Shown piece by piece: positions 1 through 10,785 of a stretch of DNA of 64,000 nucleotides; the stretch's first letter is position 1, and each line of letters starts with the position of its first letter. Source of the DNA: Anthoceros angustus (lineage: Eukaryota > Streptophyta > Anthocerotopsida > Anthocerotales > Anthocerotaceae); NCBI GenBank assembly GCA_010909165.1, contig MU008199.1, positions 576,248-640,247 of the forward strand, read 5' to 3'. The notes under the pieces are model-generated. The model did not search any database. It was not told the origin of the DNA and was given only the letters and a program-made list of their open reading frames with translations. Both the position numbers and the translations under genes were made by a program.

Positions 1-190
1 AGGCCAAGAGCCCAAGTCCAAGGCCAAGGAGAGGAGGCAAGAAGCCCATACCAAGGAGAGGAATGAGGCTCCAAGGGTGGCCTTTAAGGCCAACCAACCA
101 AGGGAGAAACAAGAGTATTTTACTCTTGGGCCCAGTTCAAGGGATAAGGGAAGGATAGACATGGGTATGTCATCAGTCCATTTGATTTCA
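1..190 (+). pseudogene. Coiled-coil gag fragment of a retroelement
   Basis: Reading frame 1 encodes a lysine/glutamate-rich stretch (KSKAKERRQEAHTKERNEA) that enters from outside the window and decays after about residue 60. The same kind of charged segment (EAKLKERRKDSHMEQ) occurs in the gag-like region near 56100, so I take it as the end of a coiled-coil gag of the same non-autonomous element family. No catalytic motif is visible. The assignment rests on similarity within the window only. Confidence 0.35.
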
Positions 191-1331
191 CTTTCGTCCA
201 AAACTCCTAGTAGGCACCCCATCCAGGTACGATCCAACTGAGTTCTTAGTTCCTTTGCTATCCAACTCACCCAGCTCACTTTTGACAAAATAGCCTGCAG
301 AGTATTTTATGCAATTTTAACATGCATAGATACTTAGAGGTTTCACTAATCACGATCTAAGATAGCGGGTGTGTTAACCTTGATTAAGGGTTTGATCTAG
401 CCACTGCCGGAGTGCATGCCCGACACACTGATCCGGACGGAGCTACCAAGCAAGTCCATCAGAATTCAAGTCCCGACCAAGAGAGAAGTGCTAACACCTC
501 GATTTTGGTAAGGACGCGGAGGAACCCGTGACACAATCAACAATCTTTGAAGGATCCGTGAGTGGCAACACACAAGACACGTGGTGCCGGACAACTCAAG
601 CGAAATGAGGAGGACTTGTCTCTTGGAGTCGTCAAGATGGGAGGAGACAAGGATCGAATGGAGTTGTTCACAGGACGAGCGGCACCTTGCCACCGGAGGA
701 CTTCATCGAGAAGCATGGTGCGGAGATGGAATTGAAGACCGGATACACGAAGCGATACGGCTTCATCCAAATGCCAAGTACTTGGGGATGAAGCATTGGC
801 TATCGCGAGCACAAGGCGAGTTGTTGAGGCATCCGGAGGACCAGTGAGTAGCAAGTTCGAGGAACCAAGGCAGACGGAGCAGGCACCGAGTGGCACGATC
901 CCATCAAGAGATGTTTGACATCTTCCCCGGAGTTTCGCAAGCACGGATGAGAAGATCTCCGAGACACACTTCAAGATGAAGTCGAGATGCGAAGATGGCT
1001 TATCAAGAATCGACCAGCTTGGTACGTGACACCAAGATCATGAGTGACCGACTGCAGAGAAGTACTTGGTGCATTGCCATATGCACGCATGAAGGTGCAA
1101 CAAGCGGTGCACAGACGGGGGCAACACTACACCCTCAAGGAAGTGTAGATGGTCGACAAGATAGGGCCCCTGACACTTTCTCTCGTGTTGTTGCAAGTGA
1201 TTACTCCAAAGACAAGTAGGAGTGGTGGACATGACATGACGCGAGAGGAGTGGAGGAGCTCGGCGAGACAAGCCAGCCCACCCCAAGTGACGAGCCCCGT
1301 GAGGTGCCGGGAGGGACCATTCCCCTCATGA
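191..1331. other. Unassigned sequence, probably decayed gag region
   Basis: No frame stays open for long and I recognise no domain. Short plus-strand frames, such as 581-847, are charged and could be decayed gag, because gag and protease remains follow in the same direction. 250-470 holds nothing I can name. Confidence 0.3.
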
Positions 1332-1975
1332 GTGCGAGCTGGAGGAGTCAAGGGTGAGGAGCCATGCCCTAGGTGGGAGGTACGGCACAATGAAGCGGCA
1401 TGTTGGGAGAAGAATTGCGGCTACGGGTTATCGAAAGCAGAACCAATGCATCGCCAACCTCATCCACAAAATCAAGAGCAAAGGCGCCGTGGAGGAGGCA
1501 CTCAAGTCCGTGGACAAAAGAAACGGAAGCATCAAAGAAGACGATGGACAGCACGCACGCCTTGCAAAGCTGGAGAAGGTGAAGGCGAAGATCAAGGAGA
1601 GCAGCATCATCGAGGACGAAGAAGATGAGCACAAGCTTGATACATGCATGAGATCCAAGGGCAGGGAAGAAACCTCTGGCAGCTACGAGAGAAGATAGCT
1701 CAGAGGAAGAAGAGGACGTCTTGACACCTGCAGTGCGGAAGACACGGAAGGAAGCTTCGGATCCTCTTCCGAACCTATGCCAAGATGCCAAAGTCGTTTG
1801 AGCCATTGCCAGAGCAACTGTGGAGCAACATCAAAGTCCAGTGGGCGATGTGGAGAAACCCATGCAGATTGACGAGACGATGGCACAAAAGCTCGGAGAT
1901 GCCATGTTTCCCTACAAGACATGGGGTTGAGCGTGAAGGAAGTCAGGGTTTGACTCCGGATGTTGACAACCCTTG
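1332..1975 (+). pseudogene. Gag-like region upstream of retropepsin
   Basis: Overlapping plus-strand frames give lysine/glutamate-rich, probably helical sequence (LAKLEKVKAKIKESSIIEDE around 1555-1625). A conserved-looking block follows near 1855-1925 (METPMQ-like then AQKLGDAMFPYKTWG) just ahead of the protease region. Frame changes are frequent. Position and composition suggest the C-terminal part of a retroelement gag, but there is no zinc knuckle, so the call is inferential. Confidence 0.35.
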
Positions 1976-2650
1976 AAGACGAAGCAAGTGAAGATGTGCC
2001 ACAACAGTGCAATGATGTCATTGCCGACCGAGCCAAGCATCTCGTGGAGAAGCGGAATGTCGCAGTGGGAGTGGCTTTGGTCAACAATCGGGAGAGGCAC
2101 ATTGAAATCAATGGATTCGCACCAAGGAGGGTGTTGATTGACACCGAGCACACCGGTGATCGTTGGAAGAAGAGTGAAGGAAGCGTTGGGTCTCCACCAA
2201 GAAAGGTTGAAGGAAACCAAGTGGAAGATCCGCATCACCGGGACCACGAGCATGTGTTGGGGTGACAAGGTACAAGCTGAAGGTTTCATTCAAACCAAGA
2301 ATGCAGACTTCACCTTTGTCGAGGTACACCGCTTGGTCACCGATGCGACATTTGATGTCTTGCGAGCGGACGCTTTGTACAAACCTCGAGTCATGGTGGA
2401 TTTGTGGACGGAGACAGCCTACTATCGATCAGCCGGAGAAGCGGAGCAAAACCGATGAACGGATTGCCCGATCCCTCCGCATGCATGGCAAGGATCATGA
2501 GAACCTCATTGCTCACACCCAAGGTTTGGCGCCAGAGTGAAGGACACGCCATACGTGCTTGAACCTCTTGGCGTGTGTCTAACAACCGCAATCGACCGAT
2601 GGAGGATTTCGACGAGGAGGAGGAAGACAAGCTAGGGTTGCAACCACCCT
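1976..2650 (+). pseudogene. Retropepsin-like aspartic protease of an LTR element
   Basis: The frame at 1960-2265 carries a hydrophobic lead into VLIDT, the retropepsin active-site motif. The expected Gly-Ala after D-T is broken by a small indel next to a CAC/CAG site, and the fold continues in another frame (2138-2458) with VIVGRRVKEALGL and then DATFDVL.ADALYK, the usual second half of a retropepsin. An acidic linker (DFDEEEEDKLG, about 2605-2635) follows. The Copia element at 2702 cuts the gene here, and the reading direction resumes after 9682 with the methyltransferase. Retropepsin identity is fairly secure from the paired motifs; the superfamily of the element is not. Confidence 0.6.
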
Positions 2651-2701
2651 GAGGAGGTTCTTCAAGTCACCCTGGACGGAGTGGTGGCTCAAGCAGTGAA
2701 T

Positions 2702-3005
2702 TGTTAAATATATAACCATCATGGGTTAAATGCCCATAGCTTATTTAGGTTTACGTAATTAGGTTATGACTCATCATTTATTTATGCCTAGGGCTTTAGG
2801 TAGTTAGTTGTTATATTAGTTGCAACAACTTATGGTTGGAACAACTTATGGTTACAACAAACTTGTTGTTGTAACCACCCAACCACCTAGCCTATTTAAA
2901 GGCTTGTACTTTACTCTTGATTATTCATTGAATATACTTGTCATTCATTATCTCTTGCTTTCCTTTGCCTTCCTAACTTAGCTAGGTGCATAAGGATTTT
3001 CCACA
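2702..3005 (+). repeat. 5' LTR of the Copia element
   Basis: Begins TGTTAAATAT and ends TTTTCCACA, giving the TG...CA termini of LTRs. It matches 9384-9682 almost throughout. A TATA-like TATTTAAAGG lies near 2891 and should drive transcription of the element. Confidence 0.88.
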
Positions 3006-3019
3006 TGGTATCGAGGCAG
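3006..3019 (+). promoter_or_regulatory. Primer binding site (tRNA-iMet type)
   Basis: TGGTATCGAGGC directly abuts the 5' LTR. Plant Copia elements use TGGTATCAGAGC, complementary to the 3' end of initiator tRNA-Met. The single difference is loss of A from CAG, the same type of indel seen across the window. Confidence 0.7.
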
Positions 3020-4022
3020 ATGCCACGATTTTTGTTCTTTGTGCAATGCCTCGTAGGAGGGACTCCGTGCATCACCACTTATGCGTGAGGTTTTCCCACG
3101 CAACTCTACGTGTAACGGGTTCCTCCAACTTGCAACCATGGAGCCAATATTTTGGCGAATATCGCATTGCATCCGCGCGCATTGGCGAGGCAAGCACAAG
3201 AACGCAGATCGTAATCAGTGAGAGATCGAGAGGAGGCAATATCGGATGAAGAAAATGATGATTATGTCCCGGACTCTAGTGAATCACTATCAAAATTGAT
3301 CAACTATCACTATGGAAGACTTGATGTTGAATTTCTCAATTGATTGCAAGACAAGATCTCTTTCTCACAGCCCTGCATGATATGGAGAAGAGATTGCAGC
3401 ATAGCATTAATCAATGCACCAAGGATATAAGTGATGGTGTATTTGCAACCCAACATTTGATCCAATTATTTATGCAACAATCAGATTTGAAGAAATTGAA
3501 ATAATCAAAAGCCACGATGATATTGTTCTTTGACTTCTGCTGGCGTGGAGGGATGATTGATTGCGGTGCATTGCTTGGGAGCCCACTTCTATCACGCTGG
3601 AGCAAGAAATTGCTTGTTTTTTGCTTGAGATTTGCTGCAAATCTGCAATTCTTTGCTGCCCAATTTCTTTGTTGCCAATAGGTAGTTATAAAAAAAAAAA
3701 AAACAGTTATTATAACCACCTCCCCTGCCACCAGAAAATTCACATGAATTTTCTTATTAGTTTTTAGGGCACCCTTCGTTTTAGGGCACGTTTCAGATTT
3801 TAAGATAGTTTTTGGATTTTAGGGCACCTTCGTTTTAGGGCACGTTTCAGATTTGAAGTTAGTTTTTTGGATTTTAGGGCACCCTTTATATTTTTTAGGG
3901 CACCCTTCACATTTAGGCAGTTACCTAGATATGAATCTCCCACACATTTTCTATTGACTCGTAGACATCTCTCTTGTAGCAGTCCTACTATAGTTCTGTT
4001 CACTTGACATTCTGAACCTGCC
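3020..4022 (+). other. Copia leader with short tandem repeats
   Basis: About 1 kb lies between the primer site and the gag start, long for Copia. It holds no convincing ORF. 3765-3910 has an imperfect tandem repeat built around ttagggcacc (about six occurrences) and an A13 run sits at 3691. The TTTAGGGCAC word also occurs in the LTR family at 12852 and 50789, so part of this leader may derive from another LTR. Confidence 0.45.
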
Positions 4023-4960
4023 ATGGCAACACCTTCATTCACATCTGATATCAAGGACAAAGACCGCTTCAATGGGACGAGATTTGACATTTGGAAGGTC
4101 CGTATGAAGACTACCTTGGTAGCTCGTGGCGTTTGGAGTGTTGTTGATGGCTCCTATCTGGACCCGTGTCCCCGTGCACAAGGAGGCTCGCTGCAAATGT
4201 TACTGTCGACAAGGACAAGTGGGATGGTTTCAATCGCATCGCCATTGCTCTTTTGGTTAACGGCTTGATGCCGACCTTATTCTCGAACCGAATACTTGAC
4301 TAAAGCCAAGGATATATGGGATCAATTATCAAATACTAACATGACCTTTTGTGCACCGCCTTGAACTTTGCAGCCTGCGCATGAGAGATGGTGAGTCCGT
4401 GTCACATCATGTTAGCAAGTTTCGACGCTTGCGATCCCAACTCAATGCACTTGGGAGTCCTATGACTGAAGCTGACGCAGTGGCACAATTTCTGGTCAGC
4501 CTTCCCGCAAGCTATCAAACTTTTGTCACTACTCAGAATATGCCCATTGCTCTTCCTGGGCAGTCCCTTCCCACTGGAACTCCAACCCCTTCGCTGGAGG
4601 CTGTTGTGGGAGCCCTATACCAAGAAGAACAGACACGACTTATGAGAGGGCAGCAAAAGCAACACAAAACCGACAAAGTTTTTTCAGCAACTAGAGGCAG
4701 AGGCAGAGGAAGGGGGAGAAATCTGAATCAACGTGCTGGCCCCGGTTCTTACACACCTGGCAACACTGGTTCATCTTCCTCTACTCAGAAACGGCAAGGT
4801 ACATGCAATTGGTGGTACTCGGTCATTGGGCACGGAATGCCTAAGAAGAAAGTGGCGAGCCTCAACGGGCTTTTTCTCGACCCTCCGCACACATGACCAC
4901 ACAACAAGCAGTCAAGATAGAGCCCTCAACAACATCCACAATTCAAGCCAAGAGTGAAGA
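4023..4960 (+). pseudogene. Copia gag
   Basis: Gag coats the element RNA. ATG at 4023 opens MATPSFTSDIKDKDRFNGTR, and a W-x-x-R-M-K block follows, as at the N-terminus of plant Copia gag. The frame breaks near 4268, resumes at 4351 with a helical segment (ESVSHHVSKFRRLRSQLNAL) and LPASYQTFV, typical of the UBN2-type gag domain, then an RG-rich stretch at 4690-4720. A degenerate CCHC knuckle (CNWWYSVIGHG) follows near 4805. Three reading frames are needed, and the breaks may be sequencing indels. Confidence 0.7.
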
Positions 4961-4974
4961 TTCTTCTTGTCTTA

Positions 4975-5270
4975 ATAACACTTTGACGAGTGAGGTGGAT
5001 TGGTGGTTTTGGACTCGCAGGCCACGGCCCATATCTCGGATGCATCTCTCTTTACCGCTTTGACACTATCACAATCACGAAAAGGTATACTTGGGTGATG
5101 AGAGTGGGGAGTAGTCTTGGATCCTTGGTAGAGGAGTGCAGAAGTTTCTACCACGATAGTGTGTTAGTTCTTCCCGACGCCTTGTATGTACCAAAGATGG
5201 CTAAGAATTTGATGTCACTTAGCAAATTGATGAAGATGAAGGATCTAGTCCTTGCCTCGGGATGACGCTT
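4975..5270 (+). pseudogene. Copia protease, C-terminal part
   Basis: The frame at 4990-5265 ends in DALYVPKMAKNLMSLSKLM, the conserved C-terminal strand and helix of Copia protease. The D-S/T-G active site is expected near 5010 (an SQATAHIS-like sequence is visible in another frame), but the block is frameshifted. It lies in the expected place between gag and integrase. Confidence 0.55.
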
Positions 5271-5361
5271 GTTGTTTCTCTAGACGTAGTGCTCCAAACA
5301 TTTGTATCTTCAAAGCCTTTGTAGATCAATTGTACCGTCTAGACATTTTCTCGCCTCACCG

Positions 5362-6677
5362 AGAAGCATTTTCTACTACGCTTGGCAGGGCAGTGGCATG
5401 CACGCCTTGGCCATGCTAACAGAACTAAACTCATTGATATCTCTAAGCAGGACTACTATCGTGAGCCTCTTCCACGTTGTTTTAATGAGCTCCCCATTTG
5501 TGAAGTTTGCACTCTTGCCAAGCAACGAGAGACTCCCTTTCCAAGAGCACCTGCACACAGGTCAACATCAGTCCTCGACTTAGTGCATTCAGACATATCA
5601 GGCAGGCTACAAACTCAGTCACTAGGTGGTGCAACCTATTATTTGACATTAACTGACGACTATAGCCGGTATACGTGGACATACCCTATGCATCATAAGA
5701 GTGATACATTTTCTATCTTCAAGGATTGGTTAACCATGGTGCGGTAAAGCGGTCGCTTGCTAAAGCTTTTCGGGTGACAACGGTGGTGAATTTGTGAGCC
5801 ATGCCTTCCGGAGTTCTGGCCAAGGCATTATTCCTTATCGTTCCATATACCCGAAATGGGGTGAGCGAAAGAATCAAACATTGATGGGAATGGCGAGATC
5901 AATGCTCTTGTGGTCGATTACCTTCTCCATATTGGGCGTGTCGAATTTACTACATATACTCAGACTTCCATCACATTCATCCACAGACGCCTTTTGAGAG
6001 ATTACGAAGAAGAAAACCAAGTATCATGCATCTTCGCATCTTTGGTTCAGCTTATGCATACATACCGAGAGAAGGCGAACTCGACAATCGTTCAAAGGGG
6101 TTAGTATTTGTTGGATAAATTGCTAAAGCCTACAAACTCATTGATGCGCAGACACCTTACACCAAGAGTAGCAAGGAGTGTGACCTTCTCGAGACATTGG
6201 AGCCACCAATCACGGGGGACGGCTTTTGCTCAACATGATGGTAACTTGACATTGCAGAGGAACATTCGACTACCCCGATGATGTTGATGGAATCTTGCTC
6301 GGATATTCCACAGCTTTTACATCCCGTGCGCCTCATTCACCCACCAATTCCAGTGTACGACCAACGGATCTTGATCCTCCGATTCGATGCACAAGTAGAT
6401 GCACTGCCGATGCTGAAAATTCGGATCATGAACAACACGAGAACCCGGAAAATCATGTAGACTCGATCAACCTAAGATTCTTCTCATGCCTCACGATTAC
6501 GTGAGAATGACCATTTACCCAAGAGAATGCTCCTCAACGGTGCCGATCCACCGTGTGCATCGTCCTCCATCCGAATGGATAGAGCCCCTTACACATCCAT
6601 CGACTTTCGCCGTCGTGGGAGTTTGCACACCCTCACAATGCCTCCTTGCCTATCATCCCTCCACTGCTCACCCTCAA
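5362..6677 (+). pseudogene. Copia GAG-pre-integrase and integrase, copy 1
   Basis: 5382-5747 encodes WHARLGHAN ... CEVCTLAKQ, the HHCC zinc-binding motif of integrase, then VHSDISG, containing the first catalytic Asp, and YYLTLTDDYSRYTW. Beyond 5747 the core continues in shifted frames with a decayed D-N-G-G-E-F near 5775 and the third catalytic region after 5860. The block 5362-6677 is repeated directly at 6678-8036; AGAAGCAT stands at both copy starts and after copy 2. Confidence 0.75.
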
Positions 6678-7507
6678 AGAAGCATTTTCTACTACGCTTG
6701 GCAGGGCAGTGGCATGCACGCCTTGGCCATGCTAATGTAACTAAACTCATTGATATCTCTAAGCGGGACTACTATCGTGAGCCTCTTCCACGTTGTTTTA
6801 ATGAGCTCCCCATTTGTGAAGTTTGCACTCTTGCCAAGCAACGAGACTCCCTTTCCAAGAGCACCGCAGTGTCAACATCGCCTCGACTTAGTGCATTCGT
6901 ATATATCGTGCTACAAACTCGGTCACTAGGTGGTGCAACCTATTATTTGACATTAATCGACAACTATAGCCGATACGGACATACCCTATGCATCATAAGA
7001 GTGATACATTTTCTATCTTCAAGGATTGGTTAACCATGGTGCGCTAAACGGTCGCTAAAAGCTTTCAGATCGACAACGGTGGTGAATTTGTCACCATGCC
7101 TTCACGGAGTTCTGACCGGCCAAGGCATTATTCATCGCCTTATCGCTCCATATACCCAACAAAGAAATGGGGTCGCAGCTAAAGAATCAAACATTGATGG
7201 GAATGACGAGATCAATGCTCTTGTGGTCGGGATTACCTTCTCCATATTGGCGTGTCGAACTACATATATACTCAACAGACTTCCATCACATTCCCCTCGA
7301 CGCACGCCTTTTGAGAGATTCGAAGAGAAAACCAAGTATCATGCATCTTCGCATCTTTGGTTCGAAAGCTTATGCATACATACCGCCGAGAGAAGGCGTA
7401 AACTCAAATCGTTCAAAGGGGTTAGTATTTGTTGGTACAATAAATTGCTAAAGCCTACAAACTCATTGATGCGAGACACCTTACAGCCCAATCAGAAAAG
7501 TGAGTGA
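6678..7507 (+). pseudogene. Copia integrase, copy 2 of tandem duplication
   Basis: 6527-7033 repeats the zinc-binding and first catalytic blocks, and 7079-7507 carries the rest (IDNGGEF near 7070, then IAPYTQQRNGVA and a C-terminal FERFEEKTKYH). Compared with copy 1 most differences fall at CAG or CTG words: aagcaggac/aagcgggac, actcagtc/actcggtc, acctgc/accgc. Copy 2 runs directly into the reverse-transcriptase region, so it is the copy in normal context. Confidence 0.75.
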
Positions 7508-7940
7508 CCTTTCGAGACATTGGAGCCACCAATCAGGGACAGTTTTGCTCGCTCAACATGATGGTAACTTGACATTCGCAGAGGAACATTCTGACTACCC
7601 TGATGATGTTGATGGAGATACTGCTCCAGATATTCCACCCTTGCAACCTGTACATCCCGCTGTGCTGCCTCACCAGCCTCAGAACCCACCAATTCCAGTA
7701 GCCCCTGACCAACCAGCAGATCTTGATCCTCCAATTGCTGATGCACAAGTAGATGCACCTGCTGCCGATGCTGAAAATTCAGATCATGAACAACCTGAGA
7801 ACCCAGAAAATCATGTAGACTCAGAGTCTGAACCTCAGTTCTTCTCATGCCTGATTACTGGCGAGAATGACCATTTACGAAGAGAATGCTCTCAACCCAA
7901 GGCCGATCCACCAGCATCGCCCCTCCATCCGAATGGATAG
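7500..7940 (+). CDS. Copia integrase-RT linker (Pro/Asp-rich)
   Basis: One open frame of 146 codons encodes a proline- and acid-rich low-complexity linker (HPAVLPHQPQNPPIPVAP, later AADAENSDHEQPENPE) that joins integrase to reverse transcriptase in Copia polyproteins. A shorter, indel-damaged version lies in copy 1 at 6280-6500. This is the longest undamaged part of the element. Confidence 0.6.
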   Translation: MSDLSRHWSHQSGTVLLAQHDGNLTFAEEHSDYPDDVDGDTAPDIPPLQPVHPAVLPHQPQNPPIPVAPDQPADLDPPIADAQVDAPAADAENSDHEQPENPENHVDSESEPQFFSCLITGENDHLRRECSQPKADPPASPLHPNG

Positions 7941-7984
7941 AGCCCCTTACACATCCATCGACTTCGCAAGTCGTTGGGAGTTTG

Positions 7985-8650
7985 CACACCGCATCACAAT
8001 GCCTCCTGCCTATCATCCTCTCGAACTCACCCTCAAAGAAGCATGTCAGTCGATAGGGATAAGTGGAAGTACGCAGTGGATGATGAATTTAATAGCCTCA
8101 CATGAATGGTACCGGAAACTTGTTCCTCGACCAAAGGCGTAAACCCATAACATGCAAATGGGTATTTAAGCATAAATTAGATGCTAATGGCAACATAGCA
8201 AGATATAAGCGAGGCTCTGCACGTGGGTTCACGCAAATACCGTCCGGACTTTCAAGAGACCTTCTCCGTGGTACGCTCTCAATCAATCCGTCTTATGCTT
8301 GCTTTAGCCGGCGTGATTTTGAGCTGCAGATGGATGTGAAAACGGCCTTCTTGCATGGAATTTTGGAGGAAGAGCTGTATATGGAACAGCCCGAAGGATA
8401 CAAAGATCCTGATCATCCAGACTATGTATGTCAGCTTATCAAATGCATATATGGTCTTAAACAAAGCGCAGAGCGTTGGAATGCAAGTTTGGATACATGC
8501 GAAGGGCTGGGCCGCGAGCCCCGCTGATCCCTCTCGCTTATATCTATGATGATGGCACCTCCTATGTAGTCGCTTGCCGTTTATGTTGATGATGCAATCT
8601 CTTGCAATGACACACAATCTAGCACGAGTACAAGACATCTGAATCGAGTT
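7985..8650 (+). pseudogene. Copia reverse transcriptase
   Basis: 8102-8527 encodes CKWVFKHKLDANGNIARYK, then FELQMDVKTAFLHG (first catalytic Asp), LYMEQPEGY and IYGLKQ, all diagnostic of plant Copia RT. The YVDD box appears near 8583 (TATGTTGATGATGCA) in another frame. Several frame changes occur, including one in the R-x-V-A-x-G-F-x-Q block. Enzymatic residues are present in pieces. Confidence 0.82.
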
Positions 8651-8899
8651 TGAAATAGCGGATGTTGGGGAAATTTTGTCTTGGAATTCAAGTGTTGAGG
8701 ATACGTGAAGAGGGCCTGTTGATCATACACCGCAAGTATATTTCGTAAATCCTTCAACGCTCAATATGACCAATGCACATCCCGCCAATACACCTTGTGC
8801 AAGTGGGTGAAGCTCACCAAAGTCAGCCCTGCCTCGACGGACATTCTTGATATGAAAGATGTTCCCTCACGCAGCTTGGCGGTTTGCTATTTGAGCAAT

Positions 8900-9345
8900 T
8901 GACCCGCGATATCACATATGTCGTTAACACAGTTCTGGAATGCCCGCCGTAATCACTGGGCCGCCATCAAGCGAGTATTTCGTTATTTGAAGGAACACAT
9001 CATTATGGCTTATGCTACAAGAGAACAGAGTGACACCTACCTTGGCCGGGACAGCAGGGCATCCGATGGGGATACACGCAGAGCTTGTCAACATATGTGT
9101 TCTTCTTATCCTCTAGTGCTACATGGAGTTGTAAGAACAGCAAGATCGCCTTTCAAGTAATCAAGTCAATACAAATGCCTTACAGAGGTCAAAGCGAAGA
9201 AGCTGAGTGGGCACGTTCCTTCCTCTCCCTGCGGAGCGCTCACCTCCTTGTCACTTGCTTCACTTGCTTCCGTTCATCTCCGCTTGGGTGTACAAGGCAA
9301 CGGAACCAAGCTTATGACCGAGAATTTTGGATAAGACTTTATTGA
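8900..9345 (+). pseudogene. Copia RNase H
   Basis: Frames at 8918-9160 and 9085-9345 give FRYLKEHI, a decayed DSDWASD region and STYVFFLSSSATWSCKNSK, the Copia RNase H core, followed by QSEEAEWA, which holds the catalytic Glu region. The protein ends shortly before the purine tract and 3' LTR. Confidence 0.72.
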
Positions 9346-9370
9346 AAGTAGATTTTGATTTAACCGTCGA

Positions 9371-9383
9371 GGTTAAGTGGGAG
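9371..9383 (+). promoter_or_regulatory. Polypurine tract
   Basis: GGTTAAGTGGGAG lies immediately before the 3' LTR, where plus-strand DNA synthesis is primed in LTR retroelements. Confidence 0.6.
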
Positions 9384-9682
9384 TGTTAAATATATAACCA
9401 TCAGGGTTAAATGCCCATAGCTTATTTAGGTTTACGTAATTAGGTTATGACTCATCATTTATTTATGCCTAGGGCTTTAGGTAGTTAGTTGTTATATAGT
9501 TGCAACAACTTATGGTTGAATAACTTATGGTTACAACAAACTTGTTGTTGTAACCACCCAACCACCTAGCCTATTTAAAGGCTTGTACTTTACTCTTGAT
9601 TATTCATTGAATATACTTAGTCATTCATTATCTCTTGCTTTCCTTTGCCTTCCTAACTTAGCTAGGTGCAGGATTTTCCACA
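9384..9682 (+). repeat. 3' LTR of the Copia element
   Basis: Copy of 2702-3005 with the same termini. The few differences include catcatgg/catcagg and gtgcataagg/gtgcagg, both at CAG words. Such identity implies a recent insertion. Confidence 0.88.
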
Positions 9683-10330
9683 AGAATGAGCCGTGCAAAA
9701 GCCGTGGAGGATGGTGCAAGAGGACCGATGTCCTATGAGCCGGAGAAGCCCATGAAGTTCTTGCCTAGGGTTGAGCTGTTTGTGACCTAAACACCAAGGT
9801 CATCACATGGCGACCTCGGGAAAAGCGGCATAGTGCTCGTGGAACTCTTTGGGCATCGATCTGGCTTGGCGTGCTAAAGTGTATGCATCAAAGTGCGAAG
9901 ATACGTGCATTGTGACCGGATCCAAAAGCAAGGTTGTGTCACGAGCGTAAGAGACTTGATGGGGAGTACCCTAACCTCTTGGCGGGAGTCGGTGAAGGGT
10001 TACGGCGATGGATGTTCGCATGATAGGGTTGTCCCATTTGAGTTGTCTTGGGCAACGGTGGACCTTGTCGCGCGGTTGGGAGTGTCAGACTATCCTCTGC
10101 AGCAGGGTCAAGGTCAGGATCCTGACGGCATTGTTCTCGACTGATGGGGATCTTGCGCGCGATCCGGAAAGGGCAAGAAAGGCCTTGTGGATACATGTTG
10201 GAGAATGTGCCGGCATGCATGCGTGAAGAAGCAAGTCCGGAGAGTTTTGCCACGATCCAGTGTTGGGTCCGGGAGCTTCTATTGGATGCGACTCAATTTG
10301 GTTGAGGCCTAGCATCGCCTCCACCTTGGT
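9683..10330 (+). pseudogene. DNMT3-like C5-MTase domain, inverted-array unit 1 (+)
   Basis: After a short lead (MSRAKAVEDGARGPMSYEPE at 9686) the frame encodes GIVLVELFG (motif I, SAM binding) at about 9827, RYVHCDR near 9900, GWECQ (motif IV with the catalytic Cys in place of PCQ) at 10074-10088, and LENVPACM (motif VI E-N-V) near 10195-10225. LLDATQFG and a HRLRW-like block at 10275-10320 match the motif VIII region of DNMT3. Frames shift repeatedly. Because the Copia at 2702-9682 is an insertion, this segment was originally contiguous with the protease at 1976-2650. C5-MTase identity is well supported by motif order; membership in one retroelement is inference. Confidence 0.7.
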
Positions 10331-10785
10331 GGCATGCGGCGATCCCGTCGCCTTCGATGGAGGCGTGCTAGGCCTCGAACCAAATTGAGTGCATCCAATA
10401 GAAGCCCCCGACCCGGCCTCCTCGGATCGTGGCAAAATCCTCCTGGACTTGCTTCTTCACGCTCATGCATGCCGGCACATTCTCCAACATGTATCCACAA
10501 GGCCTTCTTGCTCTTCTCGGATCGCAAGATCCATCAATCGTAACAATCGTCGTGATCCTTCCGAACCTGACCTTGCTGCGAAGATAGTCGTGTTGCAACC
10601 CTGCAATGATCCAGGCCAAGATAACTCATTTAACCTTTCATCCATCGGCCGACCGCCAGCTCCCATCAGGCGTCTCTACATGTTCCTTGCTTTTGGATCC
10701 GGTCACAATGCACGTATCTTTGCCACTCACCGCCCAAGCCGCTGGCTCCAAAGAGTTCCACGAGCACTGTGGGCGATTGGAGCAT
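10331..10785 (-). pseudogene. DNMT3-like C5-MTase domain, inverted-array unit 2 (-)
   Basis: Minus-strand frames read TVLVELFGASGLGGEWQRYV (motif I, 10800-10700), a shortened middle, then GYMLENVPACMS and KKQVQEDFATIRG (motif VI) and LLDALNL near 10390. It is the reverse complement of unit 1 about a centre near 10345. The motif IV segment is largely missing. Confidence 0.62.

Larger units (their letters stand above)
2702..9682 (+). mobile_element. Full-length Ty1/Copia LTR retrotransposon
   Basis: Two nearly identical LTRs of about 300 bp (2702-3005 and 9384-9682) bound gag, protease, integrase, reverse transcriptase and RNase H in Copia order. A primer site resembling plant tRNA-iMet follows the 5' LTR and a purine tract precedes the 3' LTR. 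Flanks read tgaat before and agaat after, a 4/5 match to a 5-bp target duplication. LTRs differ by only a few small indels, so the insertion looks recent, yet every coding domain is frameshifted. An internal 1.3-kb block with the integrase is duplicated in tandem. It interrupts an older retroelement whose protease and methyltransferase lie on either side. Confidence 0.88.

Noticed and set aside
3651-3710. A13 run as a retrogene poly(A) tail
   Set aside because: It lies inside the Copia leader with no upstream retrogene or target duplication.
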